64,000 nucleotides of DNA, from NCBI GenBank assembly GCA_905116865.2, contig CAJHNH020000488.1, positions 20,001 to 84,000 of the forward strand, given 5' to 3'. The notes beneath the pieces are model-generated. The model was given only the letters and a program-made list of their open reading frames with translations, was not told the DNA's origin and searched no databases. The position numbers were made by a program, and so were the translations under genes. The DNA is from Candidula unifasciata. Taxonomy: Eukaryota; Mollusca; Gastropoda; Stylommatophora; Geomitridae. Positions 33,801 to 40,764 of the stretch are shown here, piece by piece; position 1 is the first letter of the stretch, and each line of letters opens with the position of its first letter.

Positions 33801-36800
33801 TCAGAGTTGATCCTTACTGATTAATCAGAGTTGATCCTTACTGATTGATCAGAGTTGATCCTTACTGTTTGATCAGAGTTGATCCTTACTGATTAATCAT
33901 AGTTGATCCTTACTGATTGATCAGAGTTGATCCTTACTGATTGATCAGTGTTGATCCTTACTGATTGATCAGAGTTGATCCTTACTGATTGATCAGAGTT
34001 GATCCTTACTGATTAATCAGAGTTGATCCTTACTGATTGATCAGAGTTGATCCTTACTGATTGATCATAGTTGATCCTTACTGATTAATCATAGTTGATC
34101 CCTAATAATTGATCATAGTTGATCCTTAATGATTGATGATAGTTGATCCCTAATGATTGATCATAGTTGATCCCTAATGATTGATCATAGTTGCTCCTTA
34201 ATGATTGATCATAGTTGATCCCTAATGATTGATCATAGTTGACACTGCAGTCTGACGATAGTTGACTCTACAGCTGGATTATAGTTGACTCTACAGCTGG
34301 ATCATAGTTAACCCTTCATCTTGATCATAGTTTACCCTTCAGCTTGATCGTAGTTGACTCTACTGCTTAATCATATTTGACCCTACATCTTGATAATAGT
34401 TGACCATACAGCTTGATCGTAGTTGACCATACATTTTGATAATAGTTGATTCTACAGCTTGATCAAAGTTGACCCTGTCCTCATTTGATCTATAGAGGTG
34501 TCTCAGCATCTCAGCCGGACAGATCCACCAATGAAAATTCATTATCTTCTGTGGGAGAGGTTTGGCGCCCAATCAGCTTCTCCCAGCCAGCACAGCCAGA
34601 CGACATGTTGCTGAGTACTCAGATGCAGTTCACACCAGGCACATCACAGGTGGGGTTTTTTTAGTACTTCTAGTGGGCATTGTTACTGTATGTGGTAGTG
34701 TTACTTCTAGTGGCATTGTTACTGTATGTGATAGTGTTACTTCTAGTGGGCATTGTTACTATGTGTGGATGTTATTCTTCTATTGGGCATGTGTTACATC
34801 AAGTGGGCATTGTTACTGTGTGTTTTTGTGTTACTTCCATGGGCATTGTTACTGTATGTGGTAGTGTTACTGCTAGTAGGCATTGTTACTGTGTGTGGTA
34901 GTATTACTTCAATAGGCATTGTTACTGTGTGGTAGTGTTACTTTTAGTGGCATTGTTACTGTATGTGGTAGTATTACTGCTAGTAGGCAATGTTACTGTA
35001 TGTGGTAGTGTTACTTCCAGTGGGCATTGTTACTGTATGTGGTAGTGTTACTTCCAGTGGGCATTGTTACTGTATGTGGTAGTCTTACTTCCAGTGGGCA
35101 TTGTTACTGTATGTGGTAGTCTTACTTCCAGTGGGCATTGTTACTGTATGTGGTAGTATTACTTCCAGTGGGCATTGTTACTGTATGTGGTAGTCTTACT
35201 TCCAGTGGGCATTGTTACTGTATGTGGTAGTATTACTTCCAGTGGGCATTGTTACTTTGTGTGGTAGTCTTACTTCCAGTGGGCATTGTTACTGTATGTG
35301 GTAGTATTACTTCCAGTGGGCATTGTTACTGTGTGTGGTAGTATTACTTCCAGTAGGCATTGTTACTGTATGTGGTAGTATTACTTCCAGTGGGCATTGT
35401 TACTGTGTGTGGTAGTCTTACTTCCAGTGGGCATTGTTACTGTATGTGGTAGTCTTACTTCCAGTGGGCATTGTTACTTTGTGTGGGAGTTTTACTTTTA
35501 GTGGGCAATGTTATTGTTTGTGGTGTTACTTCTAGTGGTCATTGTTACTGTGTATGGGTGTGTTGTATCTTGTGGCTTTGTGACACTCCTCACTGACACA
35601 CGCATGAGCACACACATACATATGTACGCTACAGATAATATCTCTCTATTTCTTTGTGCGTGTGCGCGCATTTATTTGTGTTTTTATATGTATTTGGCTT
35701 TGTTTTCTACACCTGCACATCAGTTTGTCAGTGTTGACATTTTATTTCAGACACCGTATCAAAGCTTAGTCAAGAGAATGACCCGGTTCTTTGTGACTAC
35801 CTCTCGTTTGGAGACAATTGAGAAATTAACGTCATTCCTAGAAAGTCAAGGATATGGAGTAAAATCTTCAGGTTTTGTGGTATGTTTTCAATTAATGTTA
35901 CCTTCCTGTCACATGTTACTATTGTGTCACATGTTACCATCCTGTCATATGTTACCATCCTGTCACATGTTACCATCCTGTCACATGTTACCATCTGTCA
36001 CACGTTACATCCTGTCACATGTTGCCATTCTGTACTAAGGATTACCATCCTGTCACTTGTTACCATCCTGTCACATGTTTCATCCTGTCACTTGTTACCA
36101 TCCTATCACATGTTACTATCTGTCACATGTTACATCTTGTCACATGTTACATCTTGTCACATGTTTCATCCCGTCACTTGTTACCATTTTGTCAGATGTT
36201 ACCACCCTGTCACATGTTGTTATTATGTCACATGTTACCATCCTGTCACACATTACCATCTGTCACATGTTACATCTTGTCACATGTTACATCTTGTCAC
36301 ATGTTACCATCCTGTCACATGTTATCCTGTCATATGTTACATCCTTTCAAACGTTACTATTGTTTCACATGTTACCATTCTGTCACATGTTACCATCCTG
36401 TCACATGTTACCATCTGTTACATGTTTCATCCTGTACGTTGTTACTATTCTGTCACATGTTACCATCCTGTCATATGTTACTATCTGTCACATGTTACCA
36501 TTCTGTACTAAGGATTACAATCCTGTCACATGTTACCATCCTGTTACATGTTACCATCCTGTCACTTGTTACCATTATGTCACATGTTACCATCATGTCA
36601 CATGTTACCATCTGTCACATGTTACATCCAGTCATATGTTTCATCCTGAAACTTGTTACCATTCTGTCACACATTACCATCCTGTCACATGTCACTGTCC
36701 TGTCACACGTTACCATTCTGTCACACGTTACCATCGTGTCACATGTTACCTTGTGTCTTATGTTACCATCCTGTACTGGAAAGGAGGATTCAGATTTAAA

Positions 36801-39800
36801 ACATAAATGCTATAGGCGCATTTTACGAATTAGTTATTTAGAACATGAAACTTTATAAAATGTGTCAGAGACAAAATAAGCAATTTTGCAGGTCATCAGG
36901 AGCCTTCATTGGCAGTGGTGACATGTCGCAGGTTAGTTTGGTTCATGCACATCGTGAGACATGATTTGATCACAAAGACTACTTTATGGAACGCTAGGGC
37001 TTATGGTGGGCAAAGAAGAACCTGGAATGACAACATCAAGAAGTGGACACGACTTGGTTATCACACACTTGTTCAACAAGCCGAAGTCAAAGAAAGATGG
37101 CGGGTTTTGTGTCCTAGTGCTTCCATCTATACACCTCCACGACCTTAACAGGTCAAGGGTTATGTTATGTTTTGTTTTGTTATACCTTCTATTTGAAGAT
37201 AAGACTTGAGCTTTTTTTTAAATAACCATATCTATAAAATCGGTACTGACTTTAGTGATTAGAAAGGTTTGTCATCACAGCACTCCGAACAGATCCTTAG
37301 GTGCTCTGATCTCCTCCTTAAAAGCTCCACAAGTGTAAAACGACTGATGATGCCTGTTCTGTGTTGGTTAATGACACGGCTTATCCCCTTAGTGAAATGT
37401 TTATTTCTTGCAGCCCCAGGTTGCCCCCCCACCCCCCTGTGTCCATCAGCCTAGACAGGGATACCGAGTCGTGTCCTTTGGCAGACTAAGCTTTCTTTTA
37501 ACCCAAGAAGCTACCCGGCATTTCCATCTGCTACTCTTTGCTACCCGGCATTTCCATCTGCTACTCTTTGCTACCCGGCATTTCCATCTGCTACTCTTTG
37601 CTACCCGGCATTTCCATCTGCTACTCTTTGCTACCCGGCATTTCCATCTGCTACTCTTTGCTACCCGGCATTTCCATCTGTTACTCTTTGCTACCCGGCA
37701 TTTCCATCTGCTACTCTTTGCTACCCGGCATTTCCATCTGCTACTCTTTGCTACCCGGCATTTCCATCTGCTACTCTTTGCTACCCGGCATTTCCATCTG
37801 CTACTCTTTGCTACCCGGCATTTCCATCTGCTACTCTTTGCTACCCGGCATTTCCATCTGCTACTCTTTCCTGTGAATTCCGCTTGCTCTGTATGTGTTT
37901 CTTGTGAACAGAATGAGTTTTTAAAGCAAGTTTGGCATCATCATTTGCACGTAGCCTTTGTGTTAGAATTCAGATGTGGGTCATGTGTGAGTTACCTGAT
38001 ACATTTTTTTAGTGCCCTGAGGAATGACTCCAATTAAAGCTTCACTTGTTCATGTTTATTGATTGCTCTTTTAATATACTTCAGAGAAAAAACACAGATA
38101 TCTAATATTTTTTCCTTTTCAAAATTAGTGAGACCTTCATGAAATGTTTGCTTTATACCATTTTTCTCTGTGAATTTTTTTTTTTTTTTGGTTTTGTTTT
38201 TTTTAAACATTCCCAGGGTAAAAAGGTTAGCCTTTGTTGTTTTTTTTTCTGTCACTTTGAAAGCTTTTATTTCTCCTCGCATTACATCTTATTTCCTTTC
38301 TTAGGTCTGTTTACCTCTCCTTTGCTCCCAATCCCCTCTTTCTCTCTCTTCTTCGCTCTCCTCTCTCTGCTTTGCCTTCCAGCCTTTTTTCTCTTGCACT
38401 GTCTCATTTCCTCCCACTCTCTCTTTCTTCTCTTGCACTGTCTCATTTCCTCCCACTCTCTCTTTCTTCTCTTGCACTGTCTCATTTCCTCCCACTCTCT
38501 CTTTCTTCTTCCCACCTCACTGCTCATACTGGTATATTATTTAAAATGTATGTTGATAATGTTGCTTGTTCGTATGGTTCACTTCACATATATTCAACAT
38601 CCACAATGGTTATGATGATTATAATGATAAACTCTTGTGTGTCTACACCCACAGCTGACGGTGTCGACTGTTGACAAGACAAAAGCCCGCCTTATTTTCA
38701 AAATCTGCCTCATAGAAATGGCAGGTAACCTCCTGGTGGATTTCAGATTGTCTAAGGTAATGTCCCTGGATGTATAATGGTGTGTCCGATTGTTTAAGGC
38801 AATGTCCCTGGATGTATGATGGTGTGTCCGATAGTCTAAGGTAATGTCCCTGGATGTATGATGGTGTGTCAGATAGTCTAAGGTAATGTCCCTGGATGTA
38901 TGATGGTGTGTCAGGTTGTCTAAGGTAATGTCCCTGGATGTATGGTGTGTCAGATTGTCTGAGGTAATGTCCCTGGATGTATGATGGTATCTCAGATTGT
39001 CTGAGGTAATGTCCCTAGATGTATGATGGTGTGTCTGATTGTCTAAGGTAATGTCCCTGGATGTATGATGGTGTGTCAGATTGTCTGAGGTATTGTCCCT
39101 GGATGTATGATGGTGTGTCAGATTGTCTAAGGTAATGTCCCTGGATATATGATGGTGTGTCAGATTGTCTAAGGTAATGTCCCTGGATGTATGATGGTGT
39201 GTCAGATTGTTTAAGGTAATTCCCTGGATGTATGGTGTGTCAGATCGTCTAAGGTTATGTCAGAATGTAATGTTCCAGAACATATAGTTTGTTAGATTTC
39301 AGCTGTTGGAAGTAATGTTCCAGAATGTATAGTTTGTGAGATTTCAGATTGTTAAAAGTAATGTTCCAGAAATTATAGTTTGTTAGATTTCGGCTGTTGG
39401 AAGTAATGTTCCAGAATGTATAGTTTGTGAGATTTCAGATTGTTAAAAGTAATGTTCCAGAAAGTATAGTTTGTTAGATTTCAGATTGTTAAAAGTAATG
39501 TTCCAGAACATATAGTTTGTAAGATTTCAGGTTGTTGAAAGTAATGTTTCAGAATGTATAGTTTGTTTGATTTCGGTTGTGGAAAGTAATGTTCCAGAAC
39601 ATATAGTCTGTAAGAATTTGATTGTTGAAAGTAATGTTCCAGAATATATAGTTTGTAAGATTTCAGGTTGTTGAAAGTAATGTTCCAGAATGTATAGCTT
39701 GTTTGATTTCGGTTGTGGAAAGTAATGTTCCAGAACATATAGTCTGTAAGAATTTGATTGTTGAAAGTAATGTTCCAGAATATATAGTTTGTAAGATTTC

Positions 39801-40451
39801 AGGTTGTTGAAAGTAATGTTCCAGAATGTAAAGCTTGTTTGATTTCGGTTGTGGAAAGTAATGTTCCAGAACATATGATGTATCAGATTTCAGAATGTCT
39901 AAGCAATTTGTCAGAATGTATAATACGTCAGATTGTTAGACTGCTTTTGTTTCAGTTTTTGTTTTATCTTGCAATGTTCACAGGGAGACGGTCTGGAATT
40001 TAAGCGACATTTTGTCAAGATCAAGACCAAACTCAAACATATCATCCGTAAAACACTGCCAACCTGGCCAGTGTTTGGGTCTGAACATCTCAGTGGTGGT
40101 AATGTGGTTGCATCTCCTGGTCAGGCTGCCAAATCTACATCTGATGCAGCAGAATCAGCCCCTACCACAGCAGTAAATGTTACCACAGCAGTAAATTTTA
40201 CAACAGCCGTAAATGTTACGACAGCCGTAAATGTCACTTGTAATATATCTGAATGTAAAACCTCAACAATGAAAGAAACACGTGCGAGAAAAACCAGACA
40301 TGAGAAGCAGAAAGAAACAAGAAGTAAGGCAGAAACTCCCGGAATGTCTGACAAGAAGGAAAAACCAGAAAAAGACAGGCAGAAAGAAAGTGGGAAGCCT
40401 GCTAGAACAGGTAATCACTGCATGCTGAGAAGTTCTACAACCAGATTTTAG
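15734..40451 (+). CDS. CHEK1: CHEK1, serine/threonine-protein kinase Chk1 (13 coding exons, full gene span)
   Basis: Chk1 acts in the nucleus downstream of ATR. It phosphorylates CDC25 phosphatases and other targets to halt the cell cycle after replication stress or DNA damage. Joining the 13 exons gives one open frame of 591 codons to the first stop. Seen in it: glycine loop GEGAYGE (residues 19-25), ATP-binding Lys41, helix-C Glu57, HRDLKPEN with catalytic Asp132, DFG at 150-152, CGT and APE of the activation loop (170-179), and WSCGIVL. The linker has a KRRK basic cluster and two Ser-Gln sites, Ser312 and Ser336. The second lies in ISFSQP, the context of human Ser345, the ATR target. Then come LVKRMTRFF and a KA1-like domain with [19 protein letters not shown]. 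An in-frame upstream ATG at 15,722 would add four residues; 15,734 has the better start context (G at -3). The tail after the KA1 domain is about 125 residues longer than in vertebrates and may be spliced (see exon 13). Confidence 0.96.
16325..16421 (+). CDS. CHEK1: CHEK1 exon 2
   Basis: Acceptor TTGCCAG, donor GTAATC. Residues 25-57, with AVKII (Lys41, ATP binding) and helix-C Glu57 at the end. Confidence 0.95.
16750..18570. repeat. Minisatellite, 40-bp unit, ~45 copies
   Basis: The unit reads 'cacaatccacatacatttac' then 'aacagtgttatgttccttgt'. Copies are most uniform at 17,640-18,400 and more diverged towards the left edge. Long open frames here (up to 432 codons) come from the repeat and are not genes. 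Confidence 0.97.
18575..18790 (-). mobile_element. GAA-tailed short dispersed repeat (copy 4)
   Basis: It shares 'ttgtccacttctggac' and the 'gcagaatgttggttctt' type words with other copies. The CTT end is at 18,575 and abuts the 40-bp minisatellite. Confidence 0.65.
19140..19350 (+). mobile_element. Possible LINE terminal fragment
   Basis: The + frame contains [20 protein letters not shown]. This resembles the His-x-Leu-x-Asp-Cys segment at the end of RNase H-bearing LINE polymerases. It is weak and short. Confidence 0.3.
19499..19622 (+). CDS. CHEK1: CHEK1 exon 3
   Basis: Acceptor TTTTTTCCAG, donor GTAAAG. Residues 58-98, with [18 protein letters not shown] and the hinge [16 protein letters not shown]. 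Confidence 0.96.
19690..19800 (+). mobile_element. GAA-tailed short dispersed repeat, partial (copy 5)
   Basis: Only the middle part remains, with 'acaagcatatcttaagagtc' and 'caaagtcggagtg'. Confidence 0.45.
19983..20255. repeat. Impure CA-rich microsatellite
   Basis: Runs of CA mixed with 'cacatacata' words. Confidence 0.9.
20260..20415 (+). mobile_element. GAA-tailed short dispersed repeat, partial (copy 6)
   Basis: Contains 'gaggcaaggaaccaacagtc', 'tccagaagtggccagaactt' and 'gtgaatgccaagaag' in the order of the full copies. Confidence 0.65.
20599..21103. mobile_element. Non-autonomous hAT transposon with exact 8-bp duplication
   Basis: The left end is CAGTGGTGTCAAGCAG. The right end read in reverse is CAGTGGTCTCTCAACC. 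Both are flanked by the identical 8-mer GTCTAGGA (20,591-20,598 and 21,104-21,111). An 8-bp duplication with CAGTGGT ends is diagnostic of hAT elements. The 505-bp interior has no transposase. Its right part holds about four diverged ~50-bp repeats with 'atactcaaggg'. Confidence 0.9.
21115..22065. repeat. Minisatellite, ~24-bp unit, ~38 copies
   Basis: The unit reads 'gtaagagagggagtatgtat' plus 'atat', with 20-34-bp length variants. It starts about ten bases after the hAT element and ends about 50 bases before exon 4. Open frames on both strands here are artefacts. Confidence 0.95.
22119..22183 (+). CDS. CHEK1: CHEK1 exon 4
   Basis: Acceptor CTGTTTCAG, donor GTGAGT. Residues 99-120 ([20 protein letters not shown]), the lobe after the hinge. 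Confidence 0.95.
22300..23000 (-). mobile_element. RTE-like LINE remnant in CHEK1 intron 4
   Basis: A minus-strand frame (22,397-22,705) reads [38 protein letters not shown] and [12 protein letters not shown]. Upstream on that strand (22,720-22,860) a broken frame gives [17 protein letters not shown], the conserved segment after the polymerase palm. It is antisense to CHEK1. Confidence 0.8.
23116..23392. mobile_element. MITE with imperfect inverted ends
   Basis: The left end ATTAATATCCTACC (23,116 on) is inverted at the right end as GGTAGGATATTAAT (to 23,392). Similarity continues inward (GGTGACGTCACAGGACA against the reverse of TGTCCCGTGACCTG). The interior has a two-copy ~24-bp direct repeat with CCCACGACTGCATGCAGCCT. 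Confidence 0.8.
23493..23562 (+). CDS. CHEK1: CHEK1 exon 5
   Basis: Acceptor TGTTACAG, donor GTATGT. Residues 121-143, with YLHGRG and the catalytic loop [15 protein letters not shown] (Asp132). Confidence 0.97.
23598..24335. repeat. Minisatellite, 27-bp unit, ~26 copies, starting at the exon 5 donor
   Basis: The unit reads 'ttggatggggatgatatgtg' plus 'ggttttg'. The first recognisable unit overlaps the exon 5 end and donor (CTGGATGAAAATGGTATGTG). Some late units (for example near 24,120) restore TGGTATGTGGG. The 27-bp period keeps frames open on both strands. Confidence 0.95.
24336..24860. repeat. Impure GT-rich tract
   Basis: Words such as 'tgtgtgtctgtgtgt' and 'gtgtgtatgtg' continue from the 27-bp array. 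Cys/Val-rich open frames here are artefacts. Confidence 0.85.
25070..25432 (-). mobile_element. LINE C-terminal remnant with (GAT)n tail
   Basis: The minus frame (25,178-25,432) reads [20 protein letters not shown], then [19 protein letters not shown] (CAT)n run at 25,077-25,090 would be the GAT tail. The same family is at 31,800-32,187 and 36,785-37,155. Confidence 0.7.
25582..25770 (+). CDS. CHEK1: CHEK1 exon 6
   Basis: Acceptor TTTCCCGAGCAG, donor GTAAGA. Residues 144-206, with [22 protein letters not shown] and [15 protein letters not shown]. Confidence 0.98.
25867..26050. mobile_element. hAT MITE (184 bp) with exact 8-bp duplication
   Basis: It starts CAGTCGTGTAAAACTAG and ends, in reverse, CAGGTATGTCATACATT. 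The 8-mer CTTTAAAC flanks both sides (25,859-25,866 and 26,051-26,058). It contains the 'gggccgcagatgtgatggta' type words often seen in hAT MITEs. Confidence 0.85.
26505..26695. repeat. Minisatellite, 22-bp unit, ~8 copies
   Basis: The unit is 'gttaaccttggagcctggct' plus 'gt'. Confidence 0.9.
26813..27060 (-). mobile_element. RTE-like LINE terminal remnant
   Basis: The minus frame contains [20 protein letters not shown], the arginine-rich phrase at the end of RTE-type polymerase ORFs. The upstream part is broken ([13 protein letters not shown]). Confidence 0.55.
27232..27336 (+). CDS. CHEK1: CHEK1 exon 7
   Basis: Acceptor CTGTTGTTCAG, donor GTAAGC. Residues 207-241, with ELPWDAP and [19 protein letters not shown]. 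Confidence 0.95.
27712..28755 (+). mobile_element. RNase H-bearing LINE fragment (sense, degenerate)
   Basis: The first part has [21 protein letters not shown], the post-polymerase region. Then come [20 protein letters not shown] and TTSSMTMEK from RNase H. The fragment ends in AACATAACATAAC. Many stops and frameshifts are present, and the polymerase core is absent. Confidence 0.75.
29019..30487 (-). mobile_element. RNase H-bearing LINE fragment (antisense, better preserved)
   Basis: On the minus strand, 30,558 down to 29,860 encodes the thumb region ([37 protein letters not shown]). After one frameshift, 29,957 down to 29,022 encodes RNase H ([50 protein letters not shown]) and the terminal [13 protein letters not shown]. 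The 3' end is an (AACT)n tail. It is 5'-truncated: polymerase fingers and palm, and the endonuclease, are missing. Confidence 0.88.
31011..31112 (+). CDS. CHEK1: CHEK1 exon 8, with a GC donor
   Basis: Acceptor TTATTCCCCTCAG. The phase-correct donor is AAG|GCAAGT at 31,113, a GC-AG intron. The nearby GTATAG (31,118) would put a stop right after the junction. Residues 242-275, with [20 protein letters not shown], the end of the kinase domain. Confidence 0.93.
31450..31720 (+). mobile_element. RTE-like LINE terminal remnant
   Basis: The broken + frame reads [14 protein letters not shown], with an arginine/lysine-rich stretch after it. Confidence 0.5.
31800..32187 (+). mobile_element. LINE terminal remnant with (GAT)n tail
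   Basis: The broken frame reads FRKMLCIS, then [20 protein letters not shown] and [11 protein letters not shown], and ends in GATGATGATGAT. It is the same family as 25,070-25,432 (minus). Confidence 0.65.
32188..32335. repeat. Minisatellite, ~34-bp unit, 4-5 copies
   Basis: Repeats of 'actgtagtgtttatctaatt' plus 'ggacctttacatat'. They start at the GAT tail of the preceding LINE remnant. Confidence 0.8.
32495..32591 (+). CDS. CHEK1: CHEK1 exon 9
   Basis: Acceptor TTCATACAG, donor GTAGGT. Residues 276-307, the linker after the kinase domain, with [13 protein letters not shown], a possible nuclear localisation cluster. Confidence 0.9.
32630..33670. repeat. Two-part minisatellite (35-bp + 24-bp subunits) after exon 9
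   Basis: Subunit 1 reads 'gggacatcctgcttgggcac' plus 'ttgtctgacagacat'. Subunit 2 reads 'gggacatcctgggtggacac' plus 'ctat'. They alternate as a 59-bp higher-order unit in the left half and lose regularity to the right. Subunit 2 resembles the exon 9 end plus donor (TCCTGGGTAGGTGAC). Confidence 0.93.
33700..34480. repeat. Minisatellite, 24-bp unit, ~32 copies, ending at the exon 10 acceptor
   Basis: The unit reads 'cttactgattgatcagagtt' plus 'gatc'. Right-hand copies are more diverged (TTGATCATAGTTGAC). The array stops about 15 bases before exon 10, whose acceptor is TTTGATCTATAG. Confidence 0.95.
34496..34649 (+). CDS. CHEK1: CHEK1 exon 10
   Basis: Acceptor TTTGATCTATAG, donor GTGGGG. Residues 308-359, the regulatory linker, with Ser312-Gln and [14 protein letters not shown] (Ser336-Gln). 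The latter aligns with the human Ser345 site phosphorylated by ATR. Confidence 0.95.
34655..35560. repeat. Minisatellite, 37-bp unit, ~24 copies
   Basis: The unit reads 'gggcattgttactgtatgtg' plus 'gtagtattacttccagt'. It begins about 15-20 bases after the exon 10 donor. Confidence 0.95.
35751..35879 (+). CDS. CHEK1: CHEK1 exon 11
   Basis: Acceptor TTTTATTTCAG, donor GTATGT, phase 0 on both sides. Residues 360-402, with [12 protein letters not shown], the start of the C-terminal KA1-like domain. Confidence 0.96.
35890..36785. repeat. Minisatellite, 18-bp unit, ~48 copies
   Basis: The unit is 'cacatgttaccatcctgt', with 14-, 16- and 18-bp variants. It starts about 15 bases after the exon 11 donor. 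Confidence 0.95.
36785..37155 (+). mobile_element. LINE terminal remnant
   Basis: Broken + frames contain [36 protein letters not shown] and [19 protein letters not shown], the usual order at the end of such polymerase ORFs. It abuts the 18-bp array. Confidence 0.7.
37262..37400 (-). mobile_element. RNase H LINE terminal fragment
   Basis: The minus strand reads [19 protein letters not shown], then [15 protein letters not shown]. It matches the end of the LINE at 29,019-30,487 ([20 protein letters not shown]). Confidence 0.65.
37508..37870. repeat. Minisatellite, 30-bp unit, 12 nearly identical copies
   Basis: The unit reads 'ctacccggcatttccatctg' plus 'ctactctttg'. Only one substitution (a T in copy 6, near 37,681) and the last unit differ, so the array is young or recently homogenised. 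Confidence 0.97.
38388..38515. repeat. 39-bp tandem repeat, 3 copies, pyrimidine-rich
   Basis: Repeats of 'tctcttgcactgtctcattt' plus 'cctcccactctctctttct'. They lie about 140 bases before exon 12. Confidence 0.9.
38655..38756 (+). CDS. CHEK1: CHEK1 exon 12
   Basis: Acceptor ACACCCACAG, donor GTAATG, phase 0 on both sides. Residues 403-436, with [15 protein letters not shown] and LLVDFRLSK of the KA1-like domain. The last 18 bases plus donor are the founding unit of the array that follows. Confidence 0.97.
38739..39265. repeat. 42-bp minisatellite that repeats the exon 12 end and its splice donor
   Basis: The unit reads 'tcagattgtctaaggtaatg' plus 'tccctggatgtatgatggtg' plus 'tg'. The first unit starts inside exon 12 (its final codons FRLSK plus GTAATG). 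About 12 further units follow. At least eight keep AGGTAATG exactly; one reads GGCAATG. Confidence 0.97.
39266..39895. repeat. ~46-bp minisatellite, ~13 copies, likely a diverged continuation of the 42-bp array
   Basis: The unit reads 'gtaatgttccagaatgtata' plus 'gtttgttagatttcagattg' plus 'ttgaaa'. The TTTCAGATTGT and GTAATGT parts match the 42-bp unit in the same order, which suggests a common origin. Confidence 0.9.
39984..40451 (+). CDS. CHEK1: CHEK1 exon 13 and C-terminal extension
   Basis: Acceptor AATGTTCACAG. The first ~30 residues ([20 protein letters not shown]) finish the KA1-like domain. Then comes an unconserved tail: four copies of a six-residue repeat (TTAVNV type, 40,164-40,237), followed by a strongly basic stretch rich in Lys, Arg and Glu, and a TAG at 40,449-40,451. 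A good donor ACAG|GTAATC lies at 40,410/40,411, phase 1. I see no AATAAA between 40,451 and 42,120. The true transcript may therefore splice out at 40,410 and end further downstream. The exon start and the first 90 bases are certain; the end is not. Confidence 0.85.
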   Translation, partial: GDGLEFKRHFVKIKTKLKHIIRKTLPTWPVFGSEHLSGGNVVASPGQAAKSTSDAAESAPTTAVNVTTAVNFTTAVNVTTAVNVTCNISECKTSTMKETRARKTRHEKQKETRSKAETPGMSDKKEKPEKDRQKESGKPARTGNHCMLRSSTTRF

Positions 40452-40760
40452 ATGGATTAGGCATGTGTGATACTATTTACAGAGAAGTTCTACAACCAGA
40501 TTTTAGATGGATTAGGCATGTGTGATACTATCAACAGAGATGTTTTACAACCACAGTTTAGCATGGGATAAAGATGTGTGGGTGCTGTCAGCAGAAAAGT
40601 TCAGCGATATTTAGCAAGGACTTTAGATGTATGGGTGCACAGAAATTCTACAAGATTTAGCACACACTAGAGATATGTGGGTGCGGTCAGCAGAAAAGTT
40701 CAGCGATATTTAGCGTGAACTTAAGATGTGTGTGTGCTGCCAACAGAGAAGTTCTGCAAC
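40428..40760. repeat. Short tandem duplications (53 bp and ~100 bp)
   Basis: The block beginning 'gagaagttctacaaccagat' occurs at 40,428 and again, identical for about 50 bases, at 40,481. A second block with 'cagaaaagttcagcgatatt' is repeated at about 40,590 and 40,690. Confidence 0.85.
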
Positions 40761-40764
40761 GTGC

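Noticed and set aside
32630..36785. Regular arrays as possible CRISPR
   Set aside because: Units are contiguous with no unique spacers, and the region lies in introns of an animal gene. These are minisatellites.
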